Position numbers and translations under genes: made by a program
From: Streptomyces iranensis
Lineage (GTDB): Bacteria > Actinomycetota > Actinomycetes > Streptomycetales > Streptomycetaceae
Assembly (NCBI RefSeq): GCF_017874715.1
Contig: NZ_JAGGLR010000013.1
Span: 1-64,000, forward strand
Direction of reading: 5' to 3'
Length of the DNA stretch: 64,000 nucleotides
The notes under the pieces: generated by a model
Told to the model about the DNA's origin: nothing
Databases searched by the model: none
Seen by the model: the letters and a program-made list of their open reading frames with translations, nothing else
Shown here: positions 18,055-26,151 of the stretch, in pieces
How positions within the stretch are numbered: position 1 is the first letter of the stretch
Layout: every line of letters begins with the position of its first letter

Positions 18055-18078
18055 CCCGTGCTGGGATGGTGCTGGGAT
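18055..18078 (+). repeat. 24-bp direct repeat, right copy
   Basis: It is identical to 11426-11449 and contains the fourth 11-bp-offset pair of GTGCTGGGAT motifs (18058 and 18069). It lies 71 bases after the ATPase A stop. It may mark the right edge of an accessory cassette or be an arm-type recombinase site. Confidence 0.7.
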
Positions 18079-18174
18079 GCCGCCGCATTTCCGCAGGTCA
18101 CAGCGTTGTGGAGGAGTTCAGGTTCAACGTCTGAGCTCGTTGTTCAATTCGGCCTCAGCCGTCAGGCAACCAGC

Positions 18175-18384
18175 TCAGTGGCGGATGTTCACCGTGATCT
18201 GGAGGCCGCCGGCAGCGGTCGCGGTGGTGCCGACGGCGGCGAGCGCGATCGCGGCTTCAGAGTGGCCCATGAGCGTCAAGGCGACGACGGCCACGGTCGC
18301 CACCAGCCCGGTAAGGGCTGTGACCCAGCCGAGCATCCGCGTGCTCCTTGGTTTGCCGTCTCGGGTACGGTCGTCGGATGTCAT
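18175..18384 (-). CDS. Small two-helix membrane protein
   Basis: A 69-residue protein with a charged N-terminus (MTSDDRTRDGKPRSTR) and two hydrophobic helices: MLGWVTALTGLVATVAVVAL and AAIALAAVGTTATAAGG. The family is not recognised with certainty; similar small membrane proteins occur beside integrase and spread genes of actinomycete integrative elements. ATG 18384 has GAGGAG 12 nt upstream, a somewhat long spacing. The leader contains the strong hairpin at 18442-18487. Confidence 0.55.
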   Translation of the reverse strand: MTSDDRTRDGKPRSTRMLGWVTALTGLVATVAVVALTLMGHSEAAIALAAVGTTATAAGGLQITVNIRH

Positions 18385-18441
18385 GAGCTGGTCGTTCTCC
18401 TCGGTCGTCAGCGAGATGGACAACGGCTCTGACAAGCGCGG

Positions 18442-18487
18442 GGGAGATCCCGGGCCCATGCTTGACCGGCTGGCCCGGGGATCTCCC
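18442..18487. promoter_or_regulatory. Long GC hairpin in leader of small membrane gene
   Basis: GGGAGATCCCGGGCC (18442-18456) pairs with GGCCCGGGGATCTCCC (18472-18487), leaving one bulged base and a 15-nt loop. On the minus strand it lies 58-103 nt upstream of ATG 18384. It may be an attenuator, an upstream terminator or a recombination/transfer hairpin; sequence alone does not decide. Confidence 0.5.
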
Positions 18488-18767
18488 TTCGCGTCGTCAG
18501 GAGACAAGCCCGGTAGGACGATCGCAGAATAAGACGCGGAGTCGCGCACTGATCGATGTCCACCAGAGGGCACAGGGCGGGCAAGCCAACCGATATACCC
18601 ATAAATCCATCAGCTGGGCCCGCCGCCGGACTCGCCATCTGGCCGCGCATATCAGGGACTGCTGCCGTCCACGCGATGCGCGACGGGGCGACTCGTTGCG
18701 GCGCCCCGCTTGACGTGCGGACTTGCCTGCCGTCGAGGTGCGCATCACCGCCGGGGCGCTCGAACCC
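18488..18767. other. No gene seen
   Basis: Only poorly coded frames occur here. A relatively AT-rich patch near 18590-18610 could be the promoter for the leftward small membrane gene. No repeat or RNA gene was recognised. Confidence 0.4.
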
Positions 18768-19116
18768 CCGCCGCCCCGTGCCACGACGACCAGGAACATC
18801 TTCGTCACCGGCACGGTCGCCTCCTCGCTCGGCAAGGGTCTCACCGCCTCCAGCCTGGTCGCCCTGCTCAAGGCCCCGGGGCCTGCGGGTCACTATGCAC
18901 AAGCTCGACCCGTACCTGAACGTCGACCCGACCCGGGCACGATGAACCCCTTCCGGCATGGTGAGGTGTCCGTCACGAACGACGGTGCGGAGACCGACCT
19001 CGACACCGGGCACAGTGGGCGCGGCGGCGGCACTGTCGGCGACATCGAGTCCCAGCCCTTCCTGGAGATCGTGCGTCAAGTACGCCACGAGGTCGGCCGG
19101 GACAACGTCTTCGTGG
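18768..19116 (+). pseudogene. pyrG: CTP synthase remnant
   Basis: Fragments in several frames match the N-terminal synthetase domain of CTP synthase in order: NIFVTGTVASSLGKGLTASS, then MHKLDPYLNVDP, MNPFRHGEVSVTNDGAETDL, and GGTVGDIESQPFLEIVRQVR with HEVGRDNVFV. Several small indels change frame, and some 60 residues between the TDLD.GH motif and GGTVGDIES are deleted. The glutaminase domain is absent. Because pyrG is normally essential, an intact copy presumably exists elsewhere. Confidence 0.8.
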
Positions 19117-19165
19117 GGGACCAGGACACTCTGCTGCCCGCCTGCGAGGGCGAGGTGTCGGCCCG

Positions 19166-19333
19166 GGGATCGCGCTCCAGTGGGATCCGAGTGAGGCGAT
19201 CCACGTACCACGGTCGTTCCATACGGCCACGTCGTCGGGCGTGGTGGGTGACGCGGGCAGGGCGTCCGCCGAGAAGGGCGACGCCATTTTGGACGCAAGC
19301 GCGGAAGCCATCGCCGAATGGCTGATGAAATGA
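19166..19333 (+). pseudogene. Creatininase-family C-terminal fragment
   Basis: The frame ending TGA at 19331-19333 reads GIALQWDPSEAIHVPRSFHT, then SSGVVGDAGRASAEKGDAIL and DASAEAIAEWLMK. The GV.GD...A.AEKG..ILD pattern is the end of creatininase-family amidohydrolases. There is no start or N-terminal metal-binding part; the fragment joins directly to the pyrG remnant. The name rests on a short motif. Confidence 0.5.
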
Positions 19334-19499
19334 CCTTGGCGCCCGGCGGGCACATCCGGTGGGCTGACCCTGGTGCCACCCGCATGCACACACGCCCAAT
19401 CGCTCGTACGGGACGGGCGGCGCGGCCGGGAGGCGCCTCCCGGCACGGTGCGGGCGGAACGCGGAACGCGGAAGACGGAACGAGGAAAGGGGCATCGAC

Positions 19500-21398
19500 A
19501 TGACGCAGGCGCCGAAGCAGGGCGGCTATGCGGCTGAGTACCGGCGCAGCCTGGAGGATCCGGAAGGCTTCTGGCTGGACGCCGCCCGTGCCATCGACTG
19601 GACCGTCGCCCCGACCCGGGCCCTCGACGCGTCGGAGGCCCCGCTGTACCGGTGGTTCCCGGACGGGCGGTTGAACACCTGCCACAACGCTCTGGACCGC
19701 CACATCGACGCCGGGCGCGGCGAGCAGCTCGCGCTGGTGTACGACAGCCCGGTCGCCGGCCGCGAGGCGGCGTTCACCTACCGGGAGTTGCGTGACGAGG
19801 TCGCGCGGTTCGCCGGGGTGCTGACCGGGCTCGGGGTGGCCCAGGGCGACCGCGTCGTGATCTATATGCCGATGATTCCCGAGGCGGTCGTCGCCATGCT
19901 GGCCTGCGCCCGCATCGGCGCCGTCCACTCGGTCGTCTTCGGGGGATTCGCCGCGCATGAGCTCGCCGTGCGCATCGACGACGCCCGTCCCAAGGTCGTC
20001 ATCGCCGCCTCGTGCGGCATCGAACCGGCCCGTGTCGTGCCGTACAAGCCGCTTCTGGACGATGCCCTCGCGCTGGCCGAACACCAGCCGGAGCGCTGTG
20101 TCATCCGCCAGCGGCCGCAGTGCACAGCGGATATGACCGGCCGTGACCTCGACTGGGACCAGGCCATGGAGACCGCCGAGCCGGTCGGTTGCGTCCCAGT
20201 GGCCGCCACCGACCCGCTGTACATCCTCTACACCTCCGGCACCACCGGCCGGCCCAAGGGCGTGGTGCGCGACAACGGCGGCCACGCGGTCGCGCTGCGC
20301 TGGTCCCTGGAGAACGTGTACGACACCCACCCCGGTGAGGTCTTCTGGGCGGCCTCGGACGTCGGCTGGGTCGTCGGCCACTCCTACATCGTCTACGCAC
20401 CGCTGCTCACCGGCTGCACCACCGTGCTCTACGAAGGGAAGCCCGTCGGCACTCCGGACGCCGGCGCGCTGTGGCGGGTGATCGCCGAACACCGCGTGAC
20501 GGCGCTGTTCACCGCGCCGACGGCGATCCGCGCGGTGAAGAAGGAGGACCCGCGCGGAGAACTTCTGCACGCCCACGACATCGGATCGCTGCGCCACCTG
20601 TTCCTGGCCGGCGAGCGCCTGGACCCGGAGACCTACCGCTGGGCCACGGACCTGCTCGGCGTTCCGGTGGTCGACAACTGGTGGCAGACCGAGACCGGCT
20701 GGCCGATCGTCGCCAACCCCATGGGCCTGGAGCCGCACCCGCTCAAGGCCGGTTCGCCCACCGTGCCCATGCCCGGCTACGACGTGCGCATCCTCGACGC
20801 GACGGGCCGCGACGCACCGCCGGGCGCCGACGGCGCGGTGGCGATCCGGCTGCCGCTGCCGCCCGGCACGCTGCTCACCGTGTGGCAGGACGACGCCCGG
20901 TATGTGCGCTCGTACCTGTCCGCCTACAGCGGCTACTACCTCACCGGCGACGGCGGCCGTAAGGACGATGACGGCTACGTCTACGTCATGGGCCGCATCG
21001 ACGACGTGATCAACGTGGCCGGGCACCGGCTGTCCACCGGCGCGATGGAGGAGGTGCTCGCCGCTCACCCGGATGTCGCCGAGTGCGCTGTCGTCGGCGT
21101 CGCCGACCCGCTCAAGGGGCAGGTGCCGCGCGGCCTCGTCGTGCTCAAGGCGGGCCTCGACCGCGATCCGCAGGACATCGCCACGGAACTCGTCGCCGCC
21201 GTCCGGGAGACGATCGGCCCCGTGGCGGCGCTGCGCCGGGTCGACGTGGTCGCGGCCCTGCCCAAGACCCGTTCGGGAAAGATCCTGCGCCGCACCATGC
21301 GCGACATCGCCGACGGCCGGGACACCGAGCTGCCCTCGACCATCGACGATCCCGCGGTGATCGAGGCGCTGCGACCGGTACTCCGCGACGACGTCTAG
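19500..21398 (+). CDS. prpE: Propionyl-CoA synthetase (acetyl-CoA synthetase family)
   Basis: A 632-residue ANL-superfamily adenylating enzyme that converts propionate (or another short acid), ATP and CoA to acyl-CoA, AMP and PPi. The P-loop is YTSGTTGRPKG (about 242-252). ASDVGWVVGHSYIVYAPLL and LYEGKPVGTPDAGALWRVI are typical of PrpE/ACSS3 rather than Acs; NWWQTETGWP and YYLTGDGG follow, and the catalytic, acetylatable Lys is in PKTRSGKILRR. ATG 19500 has AAAGGGG seven nt upstream. No methylcitrate-cycle genes are adjacent. It is intact amid degraded neighbours. Confidence 0.88.
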   Translation: MTQAPKQGGYAAEYRRSLEDPEGFWLDAARAIDWTVAPTRALDASEAPLYRWFPDGRLNTCHNALDRHIDAGRGEQLALVYDSPVAGREAAFTYRELRDEVARFAGVLTGLGVAQGDRVVIYMPMIPEAVVAMLACARIGAVHSVVFGGFAAHELAVRIDDARPKVVIAASCGIEPARVVPYKPLLDDALALAEHQPERCVIRQRPQCTADMTGRDLDWDQAMETAEPVGCVPVAATDPLYILYTSGTTGRPKGVVRDNGGHAVALRWSLENVYDTHPGEVFWAASDVGWVVGHSYIVYAPLLTGCTTVLYEGKPVGTPDAGALWRVIAEHRVTALFTAPTAIRAVKKEDPRGELLHAHDIGSLRHLFLAGERLDPETYRWATDLLGVPVVDNWWQTETGWPIVANPMGLEPHPLKAGSPTVPMPGYDVRILDATGRDAPPGADGAVAIRLPLPPGTLLTVWQDDARYVRSYLSAYSGYYLTGDGGRKDDDGYVYVMGRIDDVINVAGHRLSTGAMEEVLAAHPDVAECAVVGVADPLKGQVPRGLVVLKAGLDRDPQDIATELVAAVRETIGPVAALRRVDVVAALPKTRSGKILRRTMRDIADGRDTELPSTIDDPAVIEALRPVLRDDV

Positions 21399-21449
21399 TT
21401 CTCGCTCCGCCTCGCTGCGTCTCCATAATCGTGATCTGGGGTAAAGTAA

Positions 21450-21509
21450 GATTCAATCTACGTAGATTCAATCTACGTAAGAATGGATCTACGTTAGTTG
21501 TCTACGCTA
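21450..21509 (+). repeat. Tandem 15-bp operator-like repeats before ATPase B
   Basis: GATTCAATCTACGTA is repeated exactly at 21450-21464 and 21465-21479. A degenerate copy (AGAATGGATCTACGTTA, 21480-21496) and a weaker one (GTTGTCTACGCTA, 21497-21509) follow. The junction forms the perfect palindrome AATCTACGTAGATT (21455-21468). The array ends 25 nt before the ATPase start and probably overlaps its promoter. It is the counterpart of the 15-bp-spaced elements before ATPase A. Confidence 0.7.
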
Positions 21510-21534
21510 GCTCGTCAGCTCACTGGGGTGTGTC

Positions 21535-22974
21535 GTGGAGTTCCAAGGCCGGGCCGGAGATCTTGAGCTGCTCGCTGAGCAGTACCGGGCAGTAGCAGAG
21601 GGCCTTGGGACCACTCGGGGGCGAGCTGTGATCATGACGGGCCGACGCAGGGTGGGGAAGTCGCGCCTGGTCCAGGAGTTCTGTGACCGCTCGGGGGCGC
21701 CGTACGTGGTGTTCCAGGCCACCCGTGGGCGTAACCCCGCGACGGAGCGCGCCGACTTTGCCGCGGCCCTCGCGCAGTCACCGCTGCCGGGGGCGGAGCT
21801 GATCGGTGGCCTCCAGGCGCAGGACTGGAACCAGTCCCTCCGCTCGCTGGCGCTCGCGGTACCCGATGACTCGCCCAGCATCGCGGTGATCGACGAGGTG
21901 CCCTGGCTGGTCGAGCAGGATCAGGAATTCGAGGGCGCGCTCCAGACTGTCTGGGACCGTCACCTGTCCGCCAAGCCCGTGCTTCTGGTGCTGGTCGGCA
22001 GCGATACATCGGTGATGGAGGCCCTGCAGTCGTACGGCCGCCCGTTCTTCGGCCGGGCGGCGAAGATGACCGTCCATCCCCTGAATCCGGCCGATGTGCG
22101 GGCCATGACCGAGCTCGACGCCGCGGGGGCCGTCGACGCCCAGTTGATCACTGGTGGATTCCCCGAGATCGTCCAGTCCTGGAGGCCGGGTATGGACCGT
22201 ACGGAGTTCTTGCGGGCCTCGGTCGCCAATCCACTCTCGCCCCTGCTGGTGGCCGGCGAGCTGTCCCTGCTGGGCGAATTCCCCGAGGCTTCGCACTCGC
22301 GGGCCGTACTGGAAGCGGTCGGCAGCGGTGAGCGCACGTTCAGCGCGATCGCGGCCCAGGCCGGTGGCGCCAGCGCGCTGCCGTCCGGCACGCTCTCCCC
22401 ACTGCTCGCCATGTTGCAGACCAAGCGAGTCCTGGCCGCTGACCTCCCCTTGTCCGTCAAGCCGGATAGTAAGAACAAGCGCTACCGGATCGCCGACCCG
22501 TATCTGCGGTTCTGGCTGGCGTTCCTGGCACGTGCGATCCCGCTCATCGAGCGAGGCCGCGGTGACTTGGCACTGGAACGCATCGAGCGGTCGTGGACCA
22601 CTTGGCGCGGGCGGGCTGTCGAGCCACTGATCCGCGAGTCCTTGCTCCGTCTGATGCCCAGCGTCGAGTGGCCAGAGACCGAGGCCATCGGCGGTTGGTG
22701 GAACCGTCAGAACAACCCCGAGATCGACCTCATCGGTGCGGACCGCGAGCCGACGGCCCGGAAGGTTCACTTCGTCGGATCGGTCAAGTGGCTGGAGACC
22801 CAGCCCTTCGGCCGTCATGAGTACGACGCCTTGGTACGCGACATGCTCGCCGTCCCCGGTACCGCCCCGGACACGCCGCTGGTCGCGGTCTCCCGCTGCG
22901 GGGTGGCCGACGGTCTGCCGCTGACCGCGCATTGGGGGCCGGAGGACCTTGTACGGGCGTGGCAGCCCCGATAG
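21535..22974 (+). CDS. AAA ATPase with C-terminal DUF234 (paralog B)
   Basis: A 479-residue paralog of the 16566 gene, collinear throughout. Walker A ends GKS (K42), Walker B is IAVIDEVPWL, then LVLVGSDTSVMEALQSYGRP, a winged-helix region (GERTFSAIAAQAGG) and a C-terminal DUF234 domain with E396-I-D398 and GS-V-K418-W. As in paralog A, Ser416 occupies the acidic position expected for an active PD-(D/E)XK site. The start is GTG 21535 with a weak GGGG upstream. A 15-bp repeat array immediately upstream suggests self-regulation. Function unknown. Confidence 0.85.
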   Translation: MEFQGRAGDLELLAEQYRAVAEGLGTTRGRAVIMTGRRRVGKSRLVQEFCDRSGAPYVVFQATRGRNPATERADFAAALAQSPLPGAELIGGLQAQDWNQSLRSLALAVPDDSPSIAVIDEVPWLVEQDQEFEGALQTVWDRHLSAKPVLLVLVGSDTSVMEALQSYGRPFFGRAAKMTVHPLNPADVRAMTELDAAGAVDAQLITGGFPEIVQSWRPGMDRTEFLRASVANPLSPLLVAGELSLLGEFPEASHSRAVLEAVGSGERTFSAIAAQAGGASALPSGTLSPLLAMLQTKRVLAADLPLSVKPDSKNKRYRIADPYLRFWLAFLARAIPLIERGRGDLALERIERSWTTWRGRAVEPLIRESLLRLMPSVEWPETEAIGGWWNRQNNPEIDLIGADREPTARKVHFVGSVKWLETQPFGRHEYDALVRDMLAVPGTAPDTPLVAVSRCGVADGLPLTAHWGPEDLVRAWQPR

Positions 22975-23094
22975 CCGCGGCCCCTTTGACTCGATGGGGT
23001 CCCCGGGGCCATCCCGCCCTACGGTGAATGCATGATCCGCGGGGCGCCGGTAACCCGGCGAGGGCCCACCACAGACGAGGAGGGGAGCAACGCC

Positions 23095-23721
23095 GTGCGC
23101 ATCGGAATCATCGGAGCGGGCCACATCGGCTCGACGCTGGCCCGCCACTTCGCCTCGATCGGCTATGAGGTGGCGATCGCCAACTCCCGCGGCCCGGACA
23201 CCCTGGCCGGCCTGGTGACCGACATCGGCGGCCCGATCCGCGCGGTGACCGCCGAGGAGGCGGCCCGGGTCGGCGAGGCGGTGGTCGTGTCCATCCCTTA
23301 CGGCCGCTACCGGGAGCTGCCGACCGAGCCGCTGCGCGGCAAGGTCGTCATCGACACCTGCAACTACTACCCCGAACGGGACGGCAACGACCCGGAGCTC
23401 GACGCCGACGCCACCACCTCGAGCGAGAGGATCCAGGCCCACACCGGCGCCAACCTGGTCAAGGCGTTCAACGCGATCTACTGGGAGAACCTCCGCGACC
23501 ACGCCCGCCCCCAGGGCGCCGCCGACCGGGTGGCCATCCCGCTGTCCGGCAACGACGAGGAGGCCAAGGCCGCCGTGGCCGGGCTGATCCGCGACATCGG
23601 CTTCGACCCCGTGGACGCCGGCCACCTGGGCGAGGGCGGCCGCAAGCATCAGCCGGGCAGCCGCGTCTACGCCACGGAGATGACATCCGCCGAGACCAGC
23701 GCCCTGCTGAGCGTCGCCTGA
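23095..23721 (+). CDS. NADPH-dependent F420 reductase-like protein
   Basis: A 208-residue Rossmann-fold protein. It begins VRIGIIGAGHIGSTLARHFA (GxGxxG nucleotide-binding loop), and VVSIPYGRY and NLVKAFNAIYWENLRD match F420-dependent NADP reductases and the related NAD(P)-binding family. It probably reduces or binds NADP; use of F420 is not proven. GTG 23095 has GGGGAG seven nt upstream; an ATG at 23032 in the same frame would add 21 residues (MIRGAPVTRRGPTTDEEG) that contain the ribosome site, so I reject it. Monocistronic, rightward. Confidence 0.8.
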   Translation: MRIGIIGAGHIGSTLARHFASIGYEVAIANSRGPDTLAGLVTDIGGPIRAVTAEEAARVGEAVVVSIPYGRYRELPTEPLRGKVVIDTCNYYPERDGNDPELDADATTSSERIQAHTGANLVKAFNAIYWENLRDHARPQGAADRVAIPLSGNDEEAKAAVAGLIRDIGFDPVDAGHLGEGGRKHQPGSRVYATEMTSAETSALLSVA

Positions 23722-23751
23722 GCCCAGGGCTGACGCCCGTGGATGCCCTCG

Positions 23752-24333
23752 TCAGCTGTTCCGGTTCGGTACAAGCCTGCTCAGATCGATCTTGATCTTG
23801 AACGGGACGGGGCGCTCCAGGATCTGCCGGAAAATGCCCGCTGGGGCGTAGGCACCAGTCGGCTCGTCGAGTTCGTGCGCATGTACGATTGGCGCGCCGT
23901 CCTGTTCCTCCACGCACCAGTAGTGCCGGATCCCGGCCTCCGCGTACTTGCGCAGCTTGACCGTACGGTCGCGGTGCGCGGACTCGGGCGAGACAACCTC
24001 CACCACCAGCTGAACGTCCTCCGGGGCGTACCAGGTGCGATCGGGATCGAACGGCTTCGTGGTCACCAGGAGATCGGGCTCCGGGCGATTGCGGGCGTCG
24101 AGCCGTATGGTCATGTCCCGTTCGGCCTGCGAGCCGTCTGGCACCTGTTCCATGAGCGAGACGGTGAGCATCGTGACGAGGCGGCTGTGCCACCACGTCT
24201 GCGGCACCGTCATGAAGACGAGCGCTCCGTCGATCAACTCGGTGTGGCGCGGTGCTTCCGGCAAGTGGTCCAAATCATCCGCGAACCAGCCCTCGGGGCG
24301 GGGCGGACGCATCCAGTCGGGCAGCGCGCTCAT
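23752..24333 (-). CDS. Uma2 family endonuclease-like protein (DUF820)
   Basis: A 193-residue PD-(D/E)XK-fold protein of the Uma2/DUF820 family, which is expanded in Streptomyces. Key residues are visible: EPD87LLV, VVE112VVSPES, D122 and K126 LRKY, followed by AEAGIRHYWCVEE. The family's real biological role is unknown; putative nuclease activity rests on the fold. It is convergent with the upstream F420-reductase-like gene (30 bp apart) and lies downstream of the M1 peptidase on the same strand. Confidence 0.85.
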   Translation of the reverse strand: MSALPDWMRPPRPEGWFADDLDHLPEAPRHTELIDGALVFMTVPQTWWHSRLVTMLTVSLMEQVPDGSQAERDMTIRLDARNRPEPDLLVTTKPFDPDRTWYAPEDVQLVVEVVSPESAHRDRTVKLRKYAEAGIRHYWCVEEQDGAPIVHAHELDEPTGAYAPAGIFRQILERPVPFKIKIDLSRLVPNRNS

Positions 24334-24385
24334 CGCTCAACCGTAGTGGTTTCGGGCGACCGGAAGGCGCCGCTTTCGCCCGCCG

Positions 24386-25828
24386 TCAGTGCTTCTTCGG
24401 CTTGCCCTCGCCGTACAGCCAGACGTCGAAGAGGCGGGTCAGGTCCTTGCCGGACTTCCGTTCGCACAGCTCGATGAACTGCTTGGTGTCGGCGTTGCCG
24501 TGCCGGTGGTCCTTGAGCCAGGTGCGGAGGACGGCGAAGAAGGCCGTGTCGCCGACGGCCCGGCGGAGCTGGTGGAGCACCATCGCGCCGCGGCCGTAGA
24601 CGGGCGGGTCGGAGACGCTGGCGACGGTCGGGGGGTCGGCGGGTGGGAAGTCCCAGATGCCCTCGCTCTCGTCGTCGGTGCCGTCGTAGAAGTCGTCGAA
24701 GATCTGCTGGGCGGTGCGGCCGTCGTGGTCCTCCTCCCACAGCCACTCGGCGTAGGTCGCGAAGCCCTCGTTGAGCCACATGTCCTTCCAGACCCGGGGC
24801 GTGACCGAATCGCCGAACCACTGGTGGGCGAGTTCATGGACGACGAGCGTCTGGTCCGGGGCCGCGTCGAAGAACGGCTTGGTCTGGGTCTCGAGTGCGT
24901 AGCCGAGGCCGGGGAGGTGGTCGACGACGGCGCCGGTGGAGGAGAAGGGGTACGGGCCGAAGATGCGGCTCTCCCAGGTGATGACGTCGTCGACCTGCTT
25001 GGCGATGTTCTCGGCGCCGGCGGCCTCGGTGGGGTCGACGGCCAGGTACGCGGGCAGGCCCTTGCCGGTGGTCGTCGTACGGATCCCGAAGCGGCCGATG
25101 GCGACCGTGGCCAGATAGCTCGCCATGGGCTCACCGCTGTGCCACCGGAAGGTGGTGCGGCGCCCCCGGGTCTCCTGGCCCTTCAGCTCGCCGTTGGAGA
25201 CGGCGGTGTAGCCCTGGGGAACGGTGACGGCGATGTCGTAGGCGGCCTTGTCGGAGGGGTGATGGTTGCCGGGGAACCAGGTCATGGAGCCGGTCGGCTC
25301 GCCGAGGGCCACCGCGCCGTCGTAGGTGCGGATCCAGCCCTCCTTCCCGGTGTCCTCGCCGGTGAGGGTCTTCGGCTTGCCGTCGTAGACGACGGTGGCC
25401 GTGAAGGTGCGGCCCTTGGGCAGGGCCGCGGCCGGGGTGAGCACCAGCTCCGTGCCGCTGCGGGCGGCCTTGGCGGGACGGCCGTTCACCGTGGCCTTCC
25501 GCACCCGCAGCCCGGCGAGGTCGAGGTGGAAGGAGCTCAGCGCGCGGTCCGCGCGGGCGGTGATCCGGGCGGTGCCCTCGAGGTGGCGCGAGCCGGGGGT
25601 GTAGTCGAGGGCGAGACGGTACCCCCGCACGTCGTAGCCGCCGTTGCCGAGCCGCGGGAAGAGCGCGTCGCCGACCCCCGCGCCGCCCGCCCCGGCGCCG
25701 GACGCCCCGCCCGCGTCCTGCGCCCCGGCGCCACCGGTGCACCCCGCGCACAGTGCGAGGAGCAGCACCCCGGGCAGCATCCGCGAGAAGTGGCGAGTCG
25801 CCGTGGCCGCCGCGCGTGACCTGCTCAT
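24386..25828 (-). CDS. M1 family metallopeptidase, lipoprotein
   Basis: A 480-residue zinc aminopeptidase-like enzyme anchored outside the membrane. A signal peptide ends in the lipobox LLALCAGC and is followed by a Gly/Ala linker. The M1 N-terminal beta domain spans about 50-240. The catalytic motif is H331-ELAH335 in VVHELAHQWFGDS, with the third zinc ligand Glu in WLNEGFATYAEW. It lacks the long C-terminal helical domain of PepN, like the short secreted M1 enzymes of Streptomyces. ATG 25828 is preceded by GGAG at five nt; longer upstream frames lack coding character. Confidence 0.88.
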   Translation of the reverse strand: MSRSRAAATATRHFSRMLPGVLLLALCAGCTGGAGAQDAGGASGAGAGGAGVGDALFPRLGNGGYDVRGYRLALDYTPGSRHLEGTARITARADRALSSFHLDLAGLRVRKATVNGRPAKAARSGTELVLTPAAALPKGRTFTATVVYDGKPKTLTGEDTGKEGWIRTYDGAVALGEPTGSMTWFPGNHHPSDKAAYDIAVTVPQGYTAVSNGELKGQETRGRRTTFRWHSGEPMASYLATVAIGRFGIRTTTTGKGLPAYLAVDPTEAAGAENIAKQVDDVITWESRIFGPYPFSSTGAVVDHLPGLGYALETQTKPFFDAAPDQTLVVHELAHQWFGDSVTPRVWKDMWLNEGFATYAEWLWEEDHDGRTAQQIFDDFYDGTDDESEGIWDFPPADPPTVASVSDPPVYGRGAMVLHQLRRAVGDTAFFAVLRTWLKDHRHGNADTKQFIELCERKSGKDLTRLFDVWLYGEGKPKKH

Positions 25829-26151
25829 CCCCGCTCCGGCCCGGGTGCCGGGGATTCCGCCCACTCCGGCAGCGGTTCGTCGTCCATCCCACGTCCCTAA
25901 CGCTTCGGCGGCTGATCCTCGGAGCGTAATGCGCCCGGCGGGCCGAAACGTGCGGGACGGCCGATGGCACGGCACCGCGTCACGGTCGCAAAGGGTGGTG
26001 AGGCGTCCGGCGCCGGGCAGCTCACCGGCTTTGGGCGACTTAAACGTCTCTGAGCTGCAGTTCACCACTTCTAGTGAAGCTCTGGCCTCCAGTTGCAATC
26101 GGCAACCCTGAGTTGTCAAGCTGTTGCTGACTGTCAACCCAGGGAGTGCAC
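25829..26151. promoter_or_regulatory. Divergent promoter region, M1 peptidase / gntR
   Basis: This 323-bp intergenic stretch is AT-richer near 26035-26140. It contains GTTGC-AATCG-GCAAC (26092-26106), CACT-TCT-AGTG (about 26067-26077) and two TGTCAA repeats upstream of the gntR start. These are candidate GntR operators and promoter elements; no consensus -35/-10 pair was convincing. Confidence 0.4.

Noticed and set aside
18408..21068. 886-codon minus-strand frame across prpE
   Set aside because: It is antisense to a clearly coding PrpE gene; the composition is a shadow of GC-skewed codons with no recognisable domain.
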